A stretch of DNA of 64,000 bases from Icerya purchasi (GCA_039619475.1 CM077115.1:36778083-36842082); one strand, 5' to 3'; shown: positions 11,000 to 49,082, counted from the stretch's first letter. The notes: generated from the sequence alone by a model not told the origin. Program-made: numbers and translations.

Positions 11000-13900
11000 T
11001 TTAAACATACATTGTGGTATTAATCATTTATTCGAGTGTAAGTAAATGAATAAGACGTAATGCTGCATGTTTCAGAAGCATCTAGCCACATCGCGATTAT
11101 AAAACACTATTACTGCTAAATTTTTTCTAAAAGTAATTTACAAACTTTAAAAATACTTATTCTACGGTAACCGTTAATGTTAAGTAAATATTTAAGACCT
11201 TTCGTGGTACTTTATTTTATTTAGATGTAGGAATTGAAAATAAAAATTTAAAAGGGTTTTGATGGTAAAAATTAAAAAAAAAACTCGCATGTGCCACTGC
11301 TCGAAACGGATTTAGTATAGGACATAAAAATAGGTTTGACGACGTTAAAGATTTTATATGCGTTTCTGTACATGCAGGTTTCGTAATAGAATCGAAGAAT
11401 ACTTATTGATATAGTTCCTTTAATTGTTTGATAGGCTCTTCTAGAATATCTTAATCTGCTTTTGATGCGCTTCTATTTTTACAATGTTCGTGTAACTTTC
11501 CCTTAGTAATAATGTAGATATCTGACATGTTTGTGTACTTAGACTTACTGAAATGTTTTGGCGTTTTTATTTATTTTTTCCTGGTTAGATTTTTCCTAAA
11601 GAGTTGGAATAGTTCGAGATAAGAAATTTGAAGGCTTTTTTCCAATTCATTTGCGTTCTATTCGGGGAAAAAAAAAGCATATCTATAAATTGTTGAGAAA
11701 TAAAAGTTTTCACGACGCTTTAAATACAATAAAAGCAAAGAGGAGGGGAAACAAATTCTATCATTACTGGAAATCATAGTGCTCACTTCCCGCAAGCCTT
11801 TTTTCGAGAATACACGAGTCGATGAGTCCGAAATATTCATCAAAATATTTTAGAGAATCGATTTAAATAGAAATATTTTTTCCTCGACTTTTTATTTCAT
11901 TTGGAGTTAATGCTTGTTTTAATTATAGTTATTTTTATTAGCTCTATTTTATATTTTTAATTTAAAGAATTCGTTGCCTCAATTTCTTTCGGAAAAGTAT
12001 GGGAATTATTAATGTTTTTAGTGAAATTCAAAATGGTGAATACTATCAAAAAGAAATATCAGTTGTTCTCTTTTTGAGTCATTTTCGACGCCTTTCGGAT
12101 GTTTTTGTACTCGCACACATGAGTTTTCAAAGGACGCGTGTTTACTTTTTTGCTAAGTTTCAATACCCAATACACTGAAACACAATTTTACCAATTTTTT
12201 TTGTAAAATACTGAAATCCAGAGTCGGAAAAACTAGACAGACCTTTCAAGATAAATACACATGCCGAGTAAAAAAGTACTCAAAAAGTATCGAAAAACAA
12301 TACGTAATAATAATAATAATAATAATAACAGATAATTGTAAATGAAAAGTAATGTAAAATCTCGGAGGTTAAAAATAAAAATAATGCAATGCGTACCGGC
12401 GACCAAATGAGACATAAAATTCAGTCCGTTACGCCTCAGTTTAGAAAAATTGTACTCCTTCAAACCGCAATGTCTGTCAATACATAAATTACATTAAAAC
12501 TAACTTTAATTTATCGCTTGATTAAATAATCTTTTAAAAGGTGACAAAGAAAATCCCTCGTTAATTTTTAATCATTTTACCGTAAATAATTATTTTTCGA
12601 AAGAAGTATGTAGTTTTTTGTCAAGTCCAGTTCGTCGTTTTTTATGTAAATTTTGCCTGCGTTTTTTTTTTTTTGTTGGAATAATGGAATTTTTCAATGC
12701 GAACAGTTTTCAAGTAATTTCCTCAAAACATTTTACAAACTTGAAATGCGATTTATTTTATTTTATTTTTTTCGAAACCAAAATATATCCCATTTTCTTT
12801 AATAAGTCGACAATTATCCGATTATTAATTTATGGACTATCCGAATTGTTCAGAATAGTTCCCCAAAAAACAACATAAAAATACGTAACTTCCTTTCCAT
12901 TTAATTCCATTAATTATTCAGACCATTTAAATGTCTGCAAAAATTATCCAGTACTCTAATTAAGTGTAATTAATTCTCTATCTTTTCCTGTATGCATATA
13001 GTTTAATCACTTTGCCTGTATCATTATCATCATCAATATAAATATTTGTGTAATGTGGAGTTCACATTAAACTATTTTTTCACTTTTAATTCATTCTGTT
13101 TTGGTTAATTAAAATTTAAAACTATTACTTTTATTGCGTAATTTCAGTAATGTAACTTTCCTTTTTTACATAAAAAATGACACAATTCAAAAATTATAAC
13201 GAAATTATTAAAACAAAATTTTACTATGCGACCAAATTAATTTTTCAACTTCTTTTTTTTTTATTTATTTCCGAGCGAAATGTTTTCAGTAAAGTCGCTT
13301 AAGAAAACTACAACGATAATGAAGAACAGAATTAGGAAAGATAATTCGGCTAAAAAGGGCTTTACCATTCGAAACAATTTTTATGCAAAATACTAGAAAA
13401 GAGTTAGTCCTTCGTCTGCATTAGAAATATGCGTCAATTTCGTCCATCGTAGTACATTTTTTTAAATATAGTTAAAAGCAACAAGTACAATAAAATATAA
13501 TTCCGTTATTTTCACCACCTTTTTTCTTAAATTAAATTGTAATATTTTACTTCTGGATCTTTTTTTTTTTTTTTTTTTTTCTTGTACTTACGATAGATAA
13601 ATGAAATTTGTTTCTCAACGACTTTTATTACAAAAATAAAATAAACAGTCTAACTTTTATAAGTCCTGTAATCTTTAATTTGTATGCTGCTTAATTAGGC
13701 CAAATAATTACTGTTCCTAGATGCCGTTAAGCGGAACTGACAGTATCCCAATTTATCCAAATATTTTTCCCACAAAGAAGTTTATCACTAAGTAGATCAT
13801 AATGTGTGCAGAAAGATGCGGCAGTTGTTTGATGTGTTGATGACAGATGTAAACTGTTGTATTATTAAGCTATTTCATTTTTAAGTATAATGTGATCAAG

Positions 13901-14221
13901 TTTAATTAGACATGAATAAAAACGACGATCAATCAATGACATCACTCAAGTTAAAAATAACATTTTCTTTTCATTTTTTTTTTTTTTTTGTATTTCTACC
14001 TTTTAAGCCATTAGTGAACATCGCTTATCAACTTGTAATACACTATTTGCTCATTCAAAAAGAAGAAAAATAAATTAATAAAAACTGCAATAAATGTTTA
14101 ATAAAAGTTGAAAAAGAAATAAATTCTTTTCATCACACAAATTAACATGGTTTAAAAGTTACATTTCAGAAATGTTAAAAATTATTAACACAAATTGTTC
14201 GAATTTTAAACTTTGCAATAA

Positions 14222-14272
<51 letters not shown>

Positions 14273-14434
14273 GCATATATATACATTCACATATATGTAC
14301 TTTAGTGTTTGGTAGCAGAGAGATTGATAATGATATAATGGAAGTTTATAAAAATCTCGTATATGAAATCAAAGTCTCCCAGAAGTGTATTAGTTTCATA
14401 CCACGGTAAAAATCTCCTTCAAAATAATAATCCA
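11000..14434. other. Intergenic, no supported gene
   Basis: Strongly AT-rich, with an (AAT)n run at about 12308-12330 and several long T-runs (13560-13580, 13970-13990). Scattered short frames encode Phe/Leu/Lys-rich peptides without domains. A (CA)n(TA)n microsatellite sits near the right edge. Confidence 0.45.
14226..14285. repeat. (CA)n(TA)n compound microsatellite
   Basis: About 26 bases of CA repeat run directly into about 30 bases of TA repeat. Confidence 0.95.
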
Positions 14435-14440
14435 TTTATT
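14435..14440 (-). terminator. Poly(A) signal of CCDC174 gene
   Basis: TTTATT on the plus strand reads AATAAA on the minus strand, about 260 bases past the CCDC174 stop codon. It is the first canonical hexamer I noticed downstream. Confidence 0.45.
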
Positions 14441-14700
14441 AACCGTTTGGCGCCGATTTGTGTATTACATGCCTTTCGGAATCACATCTGAATTTTTAGC
14501 ATTTGTTTTCCTCTTTTTTTTTTTTTTTTTTTTAGTTCGTTTCCCACCAAACGTAAATTAATCACGCCAGTGAAGGAAAAATTGCTAGCCTTTTTGGTAG
14601 TCAGTTAGCCGATTAAATCGATGTAATAGAGATTTATAATTTCGAAAAAAGATCATATCAAATTTTATCGCTGCAATCAAAAATAACATCAACGTCTATT

Positions 14701-17700
14701 TTAAATTAAAAATCCCTTCTCGAGTTTCATTTCGTTAATTTCAGCTTCACGTTGTAAGAACTTTAAACCGGCTTCTACGGAAGCTGCTAAATTCGTAGAC
14801 GAACTATTAAACGTCTTTCGCTTGCTGCTAGGTAACATATAGTCAAAGGATAAAGGTGGCGGAATCTCAACTCCTCTTCTAGACGATGATGACGGTGCGG
14901 TATCATTTGCTTGTTCAATGTCGTTGACATTACCATTTTCCAGCGGTACAATCGGAGTTGGCTCGAACTGTTTAGCCGTTGTAAAATTGTTCAATTTCAT
15001 TCGTTTTATCGTAAAATGCACCGGAACTGACTTTGCCGATTTTTTCGTGTTGTCTGACGATGATGTCGCACTGCTTGGCATCAGTATATCAAGTTTTTTA
15101 CTAATATCGTCATTGTTCTGCTGACTTTCTGGCAGAGCATTATTATTTGAATTCGATTCCGATTCACTTTTATTATTATCATTGTTATCGTTATTATTAT
15201 TATTATAATTATTATTACTGCTACTATTATTATTACTATTATTACTGCTACTATTATTATTACTATTATTATGGTTATTACTACTAATGTTAAGTTTTTT
15301 AGCGAAAAGCGAAGGAGATCCTTTCAACGAATTTTGTACTTTCTTATCGACGTTTTCGTTATAAAATGAAGGCGGAGCAAATTCTTCTGGTCGTTGCAGT
15401 CGCTGCATTTCATTCCACTCTTCTTGCGACATGACTAAAACCAAATAAATCGTTGTAAACACATTTTTAAATAAAATTACACGCAAGCGCAAAAAATTGT
15501 AAAAATAATAAACAAAAAAAATGTGCACTATGCGTAACTTTTAAATGCTATTTATTTCATAATCATGATGCCGTTTCAAGGATTAATTCAATAAGTAGCA
15601 GCGATTATTGGATTTTGCGATTTTAAAATTTAAAGGCTGATGGCAGATATTCCATTTTGAAAGAAAAATGAGGCTTTATTCGTACAATGTTTGAACGCTA
15701 CGCCGAACCATAAAAAAATCCCTAAATAATGTATGCTAAAGTCAATTCAGAATGGTGCTTTGAAAATACGTTTTGAATTTCTGATATTTATCTCAATTCA
15801 AATAAGACAAATGAAAGCTTTTTTTAACTTTAACAATAATGGTATTTAAAAAAAAAAAAAAGTGCTACATTAGGAAACGTTAAACGTGGATTGAGGGGTT
15901 TTCATTAAAATATAAATATTTATAATAAATTACCTTTTAGAAATTCTGATGGAGAACAATTTAAAAATTGGGTTCCTCCTTCTGGACTGTTTTTAAACTT
16001 CAAAGAAAGCTATTGTTTTAAACGAAAGAACACATCGGGCTATCATTCATTTTTTTATAAATACAGTTTAAAGATATAGAAATTTGGTTATTGGTGAATA
16101 CGAGTAGTCCAGCGAGAAAGAGCAAAAGCAATAACATTTTAATACTCAAAAGAGAACAAAAATCAAACTGTATGCAAATTAATTTTGCAACCGCGAAGTT
16201 CTCAGCGAGTCGAGTTTTTCGAACATTACGTTCAACGTAAAAATTACTATCGTTAAAAAATCACCAGTTGGATGTAGTAAATATAAGCTAATGGAAACTT
16301 TTAAATTATGTCGGTCCGAATATGACATAATATATCAAAACTACGCGCATATGACATAACAACTGACGTGAAGAAGTTTTTAATAAAAATAATTGAGATT
16401 TAAAAAATAGCAATATATTACTCAACGGAAATATAGAATTACATGAGCAGTGAGAAGTTCTGAAATTATCAATCGATAAGTATATAAAGAAAACAGAAAA
16501 CGGTTTTTGATGTTGATTCTCGCAGCTTGACCAAAAAATGATACTGATCGAAGAACAACATAGACGAATTTAATAATACCAGATAGCACCCGCCCTATTA
16601 AAATCGGGCGTAAATTTTTTCATTTTAATAAGTGCCTAAAAATAATGCAGGGAGAACATTGACTAAATAGAAACAATTAGTGCGATGAAAGTTGAATAAT
16701 ATGAATAGGAAAAAAATCACACGCGCAAGCAGTATACAATTCACAAATAACAATGTCACGGAAATGAGCTCTAAATACAGAATTTGAAAAAGCTATGGTT
16801 AGCATAGCAAAGAACTTCTCGTTTAAAGGTAAAAAACATACGGTAAAAAAACGTAAACGACTTTTTGGAGTTCAGAGATTGTAAAATGTTAATTACTACG
16901 TCGACTTTTCGCTGTTAATATATTTCTTCAAGTTTGTTGGATTTTCTTTATCGTTCTGAATTATGTAATTTAAGAGTTTCTTAAGTGGAACGAGTAGAAA
17001 AATAAAAAATAAAATAATTTCAACGCTGGTAATTATGCGAAATAATCGCGAACCGAACGTAATACTACATGTAGGTATGGTTAAACCACTATTCTAGCAA
17101 ACAAATACATAGTGTAATGCATTTTTCAGTGGCGGCACCCCTCCCTTGGGTAAGTATCGATTCGAATCTTGTCGTGACATTTTCGATTTTAAAAAAACTG
17201 TTAGAAAAATTGTAATTTTCTAGTTTTATAATAAACTTACGCACGAGAAATTTATTTTTGTTTGTCATCAATCTTTACACGTGCAAAGTAATTATCAGAT
17301 AAATCTTACAGTCTATGAAAAAATAGATACATTCAACTAATAGTAATCTCCGCAAGACAGGTAACGAGCGAAACAGCTAATTACAAGTATTACACAAAAA
17401 ACAGGGAGAAAAAAAAGTTACTTTCAATAAAACTTAAAATATCGAAATAGTAAAAATGAAAGTGTGCAAACGTAATTTACCTTTTAATTGTTGATTACCC
17501 GTTTTACCAACATCCCACGGCCTGACGTGAGTTAGTCTACTGATTTTGTTCAAGTTTTCTCGGATTTTCGAGTTTAAATCCTCCATACTATTCAATTCAG
17601 CTTTTTTCGTTTCACCTGAAATCGATTGCATATATAAGAATGAGAATATTATTTTAGTAGTGCAAGCGAGCGTTATATGTTTAAAAAAAAATCAAACTTT

Positions 17701-20700
17701 ACTGAAAAAGCTCTTAAATCTATTTTTGTCTAAAGATTCTCTATATCCCGGTGAAAGTGTTCACAACATTTTCTCAACAGTCTCATGTTTATTTTTTACT
17801 TTAAATTTATTATAAATAGTTTACATATTTCCTATTCATGTTTTTTTCCCAATAAGAAAGGTTCTTCCATTTTATACAAAAAAAAAAAAAAAAAAACTTT
17901 TAAGGAAAACCAAATACCTTTAAAGTTAATTTCAGAAATTAATTATGCGCGTTTGTTTTTAACGAGTGAATTTATATCTTTTTACTGACTGGTATCCTGA
18001 CAGAAGTGTCAGTTGAATTTTGAAACATGCGCATAGACAGATAGTTTCATCAGACTTACCATCATTTTCAGATTCATTTTCATCTGGGTCATCTTCGGGC
18101 AAACCTAGTTCTTTCCTAAGTTTTCGCTGCTCTTGCCGTGTCTCTTCTCGTAACTTTCGGAGTTCTTCTTGCTGTTGAGCACGTTCTTCTTCATCTTTTG
18201 AAAACTTAAAATAACCAGCTCCGTGTTGTCTGGCCTCTTTAAAAATAGAAAAAATAAATTACTACAAATTAATTATATCTTATTTTTACAAGTAATATAG
18301 AATATAATGATTTTTTTTTTTTTTGATTTTGTTTCGTAATAAAAAGAAAGAGTATATAGAAAAAAAAGGAGAAGTGGTGTCTAGAGGGGAATACTCTGTA
18401 GGAACAAAGTTCCTTTCGCTTTTTGGTAGATAAACAAGTATAAAGTCATTCATAGAGTATACAATAAAAAATGACACGCAATATATAAATCCCGTATGAA
18501 TCAAAACAAAAAAAAAAAAATGCGCCAATTTTCAAGTTCAATAAAATTTACACGTGTTTAGAATTGAGCTTATACAGCCGACCGCGCACAATGCTTGCTG
18601 CTCGAATCTCGATACTCGCACGCACGCACACACAAACATAACCCGTGTATAATAGAAAGAGACAGAGTGAAGGTCGCCTGGAGGGCGTATAACGATTTTT
18701 CGTTTCCTGACGATTTCTGCCAGTTTACTCCTATAGCCAAGCCACGTAAATGAACTTCGTTCCAAAATAATATTATGAGAAGACCATCAAAACAGCGGAG
18801 AGATGGGTCTTGCTTTTGTGGGCCATATCTAGTTCTTGACTTCAGATTATTGCAGTTTAAATGATTCTTTTCATTCTTTTCATTTTTTTTTTTTTTTTTC
18901 AGTTTCCACCCGACAGAAAATTATGCGAATACTCAGGGACTTTTTCGTGGATAGTTAAAATACAGAATTTATATTTCGGATCACGTTCAAAGTTTTCCAA
19001 GTAATTCATTCTTTTTTTCTCTCAATTGATTTTATAAGTACTACCCTGTATTTCCTATACATCGTAATATTCTGTTGTTCGAGATCCACTTTAATGGTTT
19101 CACCATACGAAACTCGTCTCTGTTTATTAGCGTTATTTTTAACGTCAGGTTTTGCACCTATTTAGTAGCTGTTTTTCTCCCTTGTTCAGTGAACAACAAG
19201 GGCTTACATTTCATTTATAATTTAAAGACAATATTCAACTTATAATTCAGTAATTTACAATAATTAGTTCAACTGCGTTTTGTTTTCGTTTTTTTTTTTT
19301 TTTTTTTTTTTTTTTTCAATTCAGTACTTTCAAACCTTTTAATAAGATCTAATCAAAAATTATTTTCGTCGAAAGAACAGGGCAGCACAAATATACGCAT
19401 GTATCGGCATGTACTAAGATATTTGCTCATTTTATGAATTAGAAGATTGTGTAAACTCTTAAAAGTTTTCTGTTATTTACAACGTGCAAGAAAGTTGTGA
19501 AATAAATCAGCACGTTTTAAAAATTAATTTTTAAATTCATCACCTACCTTCGAAAAGTATATCTTCATAATGAACATCTTTTTTCTGTGAAAGTAAATTA
19601 ACTTCCTCCTCCCATCTTTTCCTCAACTCTTCCCTTTTCATTTCCCATGAAATCAATTCTTCATTAGCAGTGGATATTTCATTATTTTCCGGCTGTTCAT
19701 TATTTTTCACGGTATTGCTGCTGTCAAGTTTTTCATAAAAAGGTAATTCTTCACGTTTACAACGCCTCGTTCTTCCGAAATTATCAACATATTCTACCCT
19801 GTGGTGAAAAATAAGAAATATGTAAATATTTAGCATAAATTTTATTTTACAAAATTATACATATATATGTAGTTAAAATGATGGGCTATTAAACGAGAAG
19901 TCAGGGTTGAGGACTTGCCTCGTTCTAAACTCAAATCAGCTCCAGGTATATACCTAATATGAAATTGAATTTGGTATCAGAGAAACCTGGAAAAGTAAAG
20001 GCGACTAATAAAAATAAACTGGTCCCCGTACCCTCATCAATGCCGTTGGGTCTAACACATTGTGAATTTTAATTTTCCAATCTCCAATGCTCTTATCAAA
20101 GATACGGAACTCGCAATTACACAAAATTATTTTTCTCTTCTAAACGATTAATATTTATTAATAAAAATTTTAAAATATTAATTAAGTGTTAGTAAAAAAA
20201 TTACAACAGTTTGGTTTTTTATATCATTAATTATAAGTAATTTCAGCCAGCCTCCGTGGCATAGTTAGTAAGCCAGTGGTGTTTTTCAGGTAGGAGTTGG
20301 CTCGAATCTCATTGCCGTATATTGAATTTTACAAAAATTTTACTTGCACTGGATTAATATCCATAGTTGACGTACACGTCTCCAAAAATAGGTAGTTTAT
20401 TCTTTGCAAAATTCCAAAACATTAATTTCCCTCAAACTAGACATTTTGTTTCTTTTCTCATACATAAGAAAAAAAAAAAACAAAAAAAAAAAACTCTTTA
20501 TTCTACATCCCAATTTTTTTCTTTTATTTTGAAACTAGTCTAAATAAAGTTTGCTTAAGGGTCAATTTTTTTATGTTACACTTTTTAATCTAAACTTTTA
20601 GTAGATGGTAAATCAATTAATATCATTGTTCCTTTCTTGTACAAATTCAATCATTTTCACGAAGGTTTTAAAGGCTATTTTTAATATCTGTGATACAGAT

Positions 20701-23700
20701 ATTTATTGCGATATAGGCATTGTTTAAAAAAAAAAAATTAAATGTTTCCTTTTTTCTTTTACCCGTAATAAATAACAATATGAAAATTAGTACAAAGAAT
20801 TTTTTGGGCATAGGCTTATAATAAAAATTCGGTTCAAATCCCCTTATTAGTTCTCTTTTGAAAAGCGAAAACATTTAATTTTAAAAATGGTATATTATGC
20901 ACGAGTAAAGAAAAGATTTTCACCTACAAATTCAAAAATAGCAGATATTTTCTGTTTGTTTTTATTCATCGATAATTAATAACTTTCCTCTCCTGTCGAT
21001 ATTATGTCCTTTTGTATTTTATGCTTTATCAACAGCTATACGCAAGATTATTTGAAACCTATTTTTCAGTTTCACCCGATTTTTAATTAATAACCGTGTT
21101 TCTTTTCTCATATCTTTGTACCGATGGCTGAACCGGAAATATTTTAAAAATATGTTAACTGTTTGATATTTATATCGATGAAAATGATTTTTAGTATAAG
21201 TGTACATTTACATTTTACAATTATATTATACTAATAATCATACATAAACATGTATATATAATACATGTGTACTAAAAGAAAAAATTTCATACTCGTATAC
21301 ATATATTTACGTTCATTTTTCAACGAAACAATGTTAATCGATTTAATCTTTTTAAACTCATAAAACATCGTAAAAATGTTAATAAAAGAAAACATTTAAA
21401 ACGGATTATTTAAAATAGCATCCAACATTAAGTCAATATAATTAGTGTAAAAAAACTTTATTTATGCAGCCACATTGAATAATATTCTCAAAAATAAGTT
21501 GTTGTTTTCGGTTGTCTTGCTCGAAATTCTTCCGGATCAACCAAAAAAATTAGAAATATTTTACTTAAAAAACTAAAACTTCGATCGATATTCAATTTTA
21601 GTTAATCTAAATAATTTCTTCAAAATTTATAACAACATTTGAAAAATCATCACGAAAAGTGTAATAATATAGTATGGGAAACAAAATATTACCAGCCATC
21701 GCCGACATCCGTAATGGAATTAATTTCAGTAGGATCGTTGCTTGTGTTAGGTTTGTATTCTTCTTTTTCATCAAAATTTACAAGAAAATCATTCGTACTA
21801 TCCGATACCAATTCCTTACTACATAGTTTATCGTATATTTGACTTTTAGCTTTCAGTATTGTTCTAAAAATTCGCGTTATTACTTATTAAATTATATATA
21901 AAAAAGAATTAAAAATCAATTTCATTAATTAACAATTTTAGTTTTATTAATTGTGCAAATTCACCCTTTTTTTGCACCTAGAATTTTGTGAGATATAAGT
22001 AAATCGAGTATTTATAACATTTTTTAATATTAAATTAATACGTTAAAATCCAATCACTTACCATTAACAAGTTGTTTCAAATAATTTATTGAACCCGTAA
22101 ACTCACTATTAAGTAATCAACAGATACTGCATTGCTAAAGCAGTTTTTGTTAACAAACGTTCCGTAAAAATAATTCAAAACAGGGAAGTGCACGTAAAAG
22201 TAAATGAAGAACAAATAGGATAAAAAAACATCCTAGACAGATCATTTATTGACCAATCAAAAAGATGCTCGATTATAAAAAGTGTTAGATGAAAATGGTC
22301 ACCGAGCAAAGTAAAAAATGAATGGAAAAATAATGTTGTGAAACAACAGAAATGGAGTGAGGTACAAGACAAAGAAATTTTGTAGACCTGCCTTTGCTCC
22401 TAATATAAATGATGTTTAACATAAGTATATAAGTGCTACAAATATATCTTACGATCGCTGTTTAAATGATAGTGATGACAACAGAGCTAGATTGCTGCAA
22501 TACCGCTGTTAATTATTACAATCAGGCAGATATGCGACATCTTTTCTGGTAGTGAAAGAGCTATGTTTTAACGGAAACCCAAATTAAATATTTGATTTTA
22601 ACAATAATTTATATTAGAAAAAAGAAAAGATTGAATATTTATTTTATATTCGTATGAACGATATATATATATATATATGAAATAATGAATATGGTAATTA
22701 TAAACCAAAATACACTTATAAATTATAATCACCGTCTAGTTTCGGATACAAGTATCCGTAATCATGGTATTTTTGTGTTTTGGTTTATAAATTACACAAA
22801 AATATCTATTTATCGAAACAATATACATTACATTTGAACATTCAGAAATTCATATGTATTGAAATAAAGATAAATTTTTTAATTTAATAAATTTCACCCA
22901 TAAATTATTTTTTTTTGTGTTACTTCAAACATGATATACACGCATATATATGTAGGTTAGATGTGTATTATGAATACAAGCGATCATTGTGATAAAAATG
23001 TCCAATGTAACACACATAAAGTATCATTTTGATTTTATTTAAAATTTTTAAATGTGGTTTTTTTCGTTTATTTTGTTCAATGTTTTACAATTCATTGACC
23101 CAAAACGCATTTTGGGGAAGTCTAAATAGTATTGTTCATAACTAAAGGCTGTTCAGTTTCGGTACGAGATGTTTCAGTATTCATTTAATGTCTGTACTTT
23201 TATTAAGTGTTTCTACGAATATACTTCGCTAACCGGTGTGAAACTTCCATAGAATAGATATTATTTATTCCTTTTTGTTTATTCACAATTAACAAATTTT
23301 TTGTTGAGCAGAAAAAACATATAGCAAATTTTCTTACATTTACGAAAAGGGGCATACACGCATATATATCAGTGTTAAGAGTAAGTTCTGCCTCGTTAAA
23401 ATTAAATTATTGAACAAAAAACCAAAATACCGTGCCACCAAAAAAAAAATTCTTGAAAAGATTAGGCAACATTTTATTTAATTCTAGGGTTCTTTTTATG
23501 ATTCATTAGAATCATTCATATTATTAATTCGGTGTATTTTATAATTAGTTCAGGCAATAAAAAATGATGTATTAGCACAATTTCAAATTAAGGTATTTCA
23601 ATGAACTGCTTTTACTTTGATAACTTTTCAAGCTCTCTTTCTTCCGCGGTTAAGTCGATTACCGGTTCCTTATCAACTTTTTTTGATTTAACTTTTACAG

Positions 23701-23934
23701 TGCCTTGATTTTTAAACCGTAATCCAGAATATTTGGAGTGTTCTTTTGATTGCGAATTGACTTCTTCACGTTTTCGCAACAATTCCGCTTTCAGACCTAG
23801 TAACTAAAAAAAAAAAAAAAAACGAAAATACCTCAGTATCAGAAAGAAAAATTATTTACTAATATATATATATCTAATAATCAAAAAATACTTACAGAAG
23901 TGGTATTAAGAATTTCAATTTTTTCACCATTCAT
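14701..23934 (-). CDS. CCDC174: CCDC174 homologue
   Basis: Seven exons in transcript order: 23934-23896, 23803-23616, 21863-21693, 19798-19548, 18236-18060, 17615-17481, 15434-14701. All introns are GT-AG, all phases agree, and the product is 564 aa (human about 467). Conserved blocks in order are the N-terminal SLLGLKAELLRKREEVN (residues 13-29), KAKSQIYDKL (about 80-90), VEYVDNFGRTRRC (133-145), HYEDILFEEARQHGAGYF (about 208-225) followed by a Glu/Arg-rich coiled coil, VRPWD, and RPEEFAPPSFYNE near 335-347. These match human CCDC174, a nuclear protein reported to interact with the exon-junction factor eIF4A3. The function here is inferred from homology. The extra length is mainly an Asn/Ser run (about 370-419) in the last exon. 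The ATG at 23934-23932 gives the family-typical short N-terminus. The gene is divergent from Scm. Confidence 0.93.
15170..15290 (-). repeat. Asn/Ser-coding trinucleotide run in CCDC174
   Basis: Imperfect AAT/AAC/AGT repeats encode roughly 50 residues rich in Asn with Ser, Asp and one Tyr. The human family member has no such run. It lies between the conserved EEFAPPS block and the C-terminal region and is probably a disordered, length-variable insertion. Confidence 0.9.
20039..20112 (-). repeat. 85-bp dispersed motif, diverged copy C (inverted)
   Basis: The reverse complement reads CCGTATCTTTGATAAGAGCA, then a block containing ATTCACAATGTGTTAGACCC and AACGGCA. This aligns with copies A and B in the same order and spacing, but with more changes. 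It lies in a CCDC174 intron, about 130 bases left of a tRNA-like SINE head. Confidence 0.5.
20245..20340 (+). mobile_element. tRNA-derived SINE head
   Basis: Starting near CAGCCTCCGTGGCATAGTTA, the sequence has an A-box-like TGGCATAGTTAGTAAG at 20257-20272 and a B-box-like GGCTCGAATCT at 20299-20309. The 42-base spacing fits RNA polymerase III internal promoters in tRNA genes. It does not fold as a proper tRNA (no matching acceptor stem that I can see) and is followed by AT-rich, unrelated sequence, as in tRNA-derived SINEs. It lies in a CCDC174 intron on the opposite strand. The 3' end is not defined. Confidence 0.55.
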
Positions 23935-25026
23935 CACGAACAATAAGCATAGTTTCGGGGGGGGAAAATTACAAAAATTGAATAAGTAAACATTTGAAAG
24001 AAAATTAATATTTCGATATTATTCTTTATGATATTAGTCATCGATTATTTCGAGGTATACGATATATATATATATATGTAAATTATTTATCAAATTTTGA
24101 TTTTACTTATTTTAAGTAAATATAAAAATTGCATTTAATAAACAAATTTGATGATAACATTAGTGATATTAAAAATTAAAATTATTTAAAGAAAAATTCA
24201 AGTTCTCGATTTTTTTTGTTTTTTCACAATTATGTAAATTATTTTTTTATACTTTTTTTTCATTCGTTTGTAATGTTTAAACCTAATTCTTGTCGAATTA
24301 AATGTATATATTTTTTGTAAATTATTATTACTTTTTTATAATAATTGCACAAAATTTTAGTATCAGATTCAGGTGTATTTGCGAACGAATGATTGATCAC
24401 AATTCGTAAACAAATAAATGTACGTGCCAAATATCGAAGAATATACACAAACTAAATTTGCCGCATATAACGTAGTTTTTTTTTACTGTTTTACGCATAA
24501 TTAAGATATTTGTTTAATATTTAACGTAATTATCTATTAATGATAATTCAAAATCACTTACCATTAGCGTGATATATTTTTAATAATTTTATTAGAGTTA
24601 AAGTTTCATGATGATTGTATGAAACTATGTTGTTTGTTTGATTAAATTTTAAAATAGTGATGTGCAGACTTTACAGATTATTTTGCATTTTGCCAAATAT
24701 AATCAATTTTTGGAGTTAAATTATCGAATGTATCTGTAAGTAAACTTTTGATCTTTTTAATCGCCACCTTCTTGTTAATTCATTTATATACCGGCAAATG
24801 CTAATGTAATCGTATAGGTTATTTTTTTCCTCTAAATAAAAAAGGTTTTACACGCAGTTAAAATATGTTAAATATTTTTCGGGTAGCGTGATGAATATAT
24901 AAACTTTTTTGCTAAATTATTTTTACAATATTATTAGGTACGTCACTGATGAATGAACTCAGCGAAATTTACGATTAAAACTGCAGTTGTTCCTGATAAC
25001 ATGGCATTTGGAAGAAAAAATTAAAA
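23935..25026. promoter_or_regulatory. Divergent upstream region of CCDC174 and Scm
   Basis: The 1.09 kb between the two start codons holds no coding sequence and must contain the 5' UTRs and probably the promoters of both genes. It is very AT-rich, with a TA-repeat at about 24061-24078. I see no clear TATA/initiator pair and cannot place either start site. A 5' UTR intron for Scm is also possible. Confidence 0.45.
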
Positions 25027-49002
<23,976 letters not shown>

Positions 49003-49076
49003 CACGGGCGCGTGACAGTGGCAAGTTGGTTTCTTATTTTGCAAATTCATTATCGCGTTGTTGTAATTAATATTTT

Positions 49077-49082
49077 ATTAAA
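49077..49082 (+). terminator. Candidate Scm poly(A) signal ATTAAA
   Basis: ATTAAA, the common variant hexamer, 75 bases after the Scm stop codon. No AATAAA is seen within several hundred bases, so this is the best near candidate, but a longer 3' UTR cannot be excluded. Confidence 0.35.

Noticed and set aside
17120..17150. CAGTGGCGGCACCCCTCCC resembling a hAT end
   Set aside because: No partner end or target duplication within the next kilobase that I could see.
20830..20845. B-box-like GGTTCAAATCCCC suggesting a tRNA gene
   Set aside because: No A box at the right distance and no cloverleaf; surrounding sequence is plain AT-rich intron.
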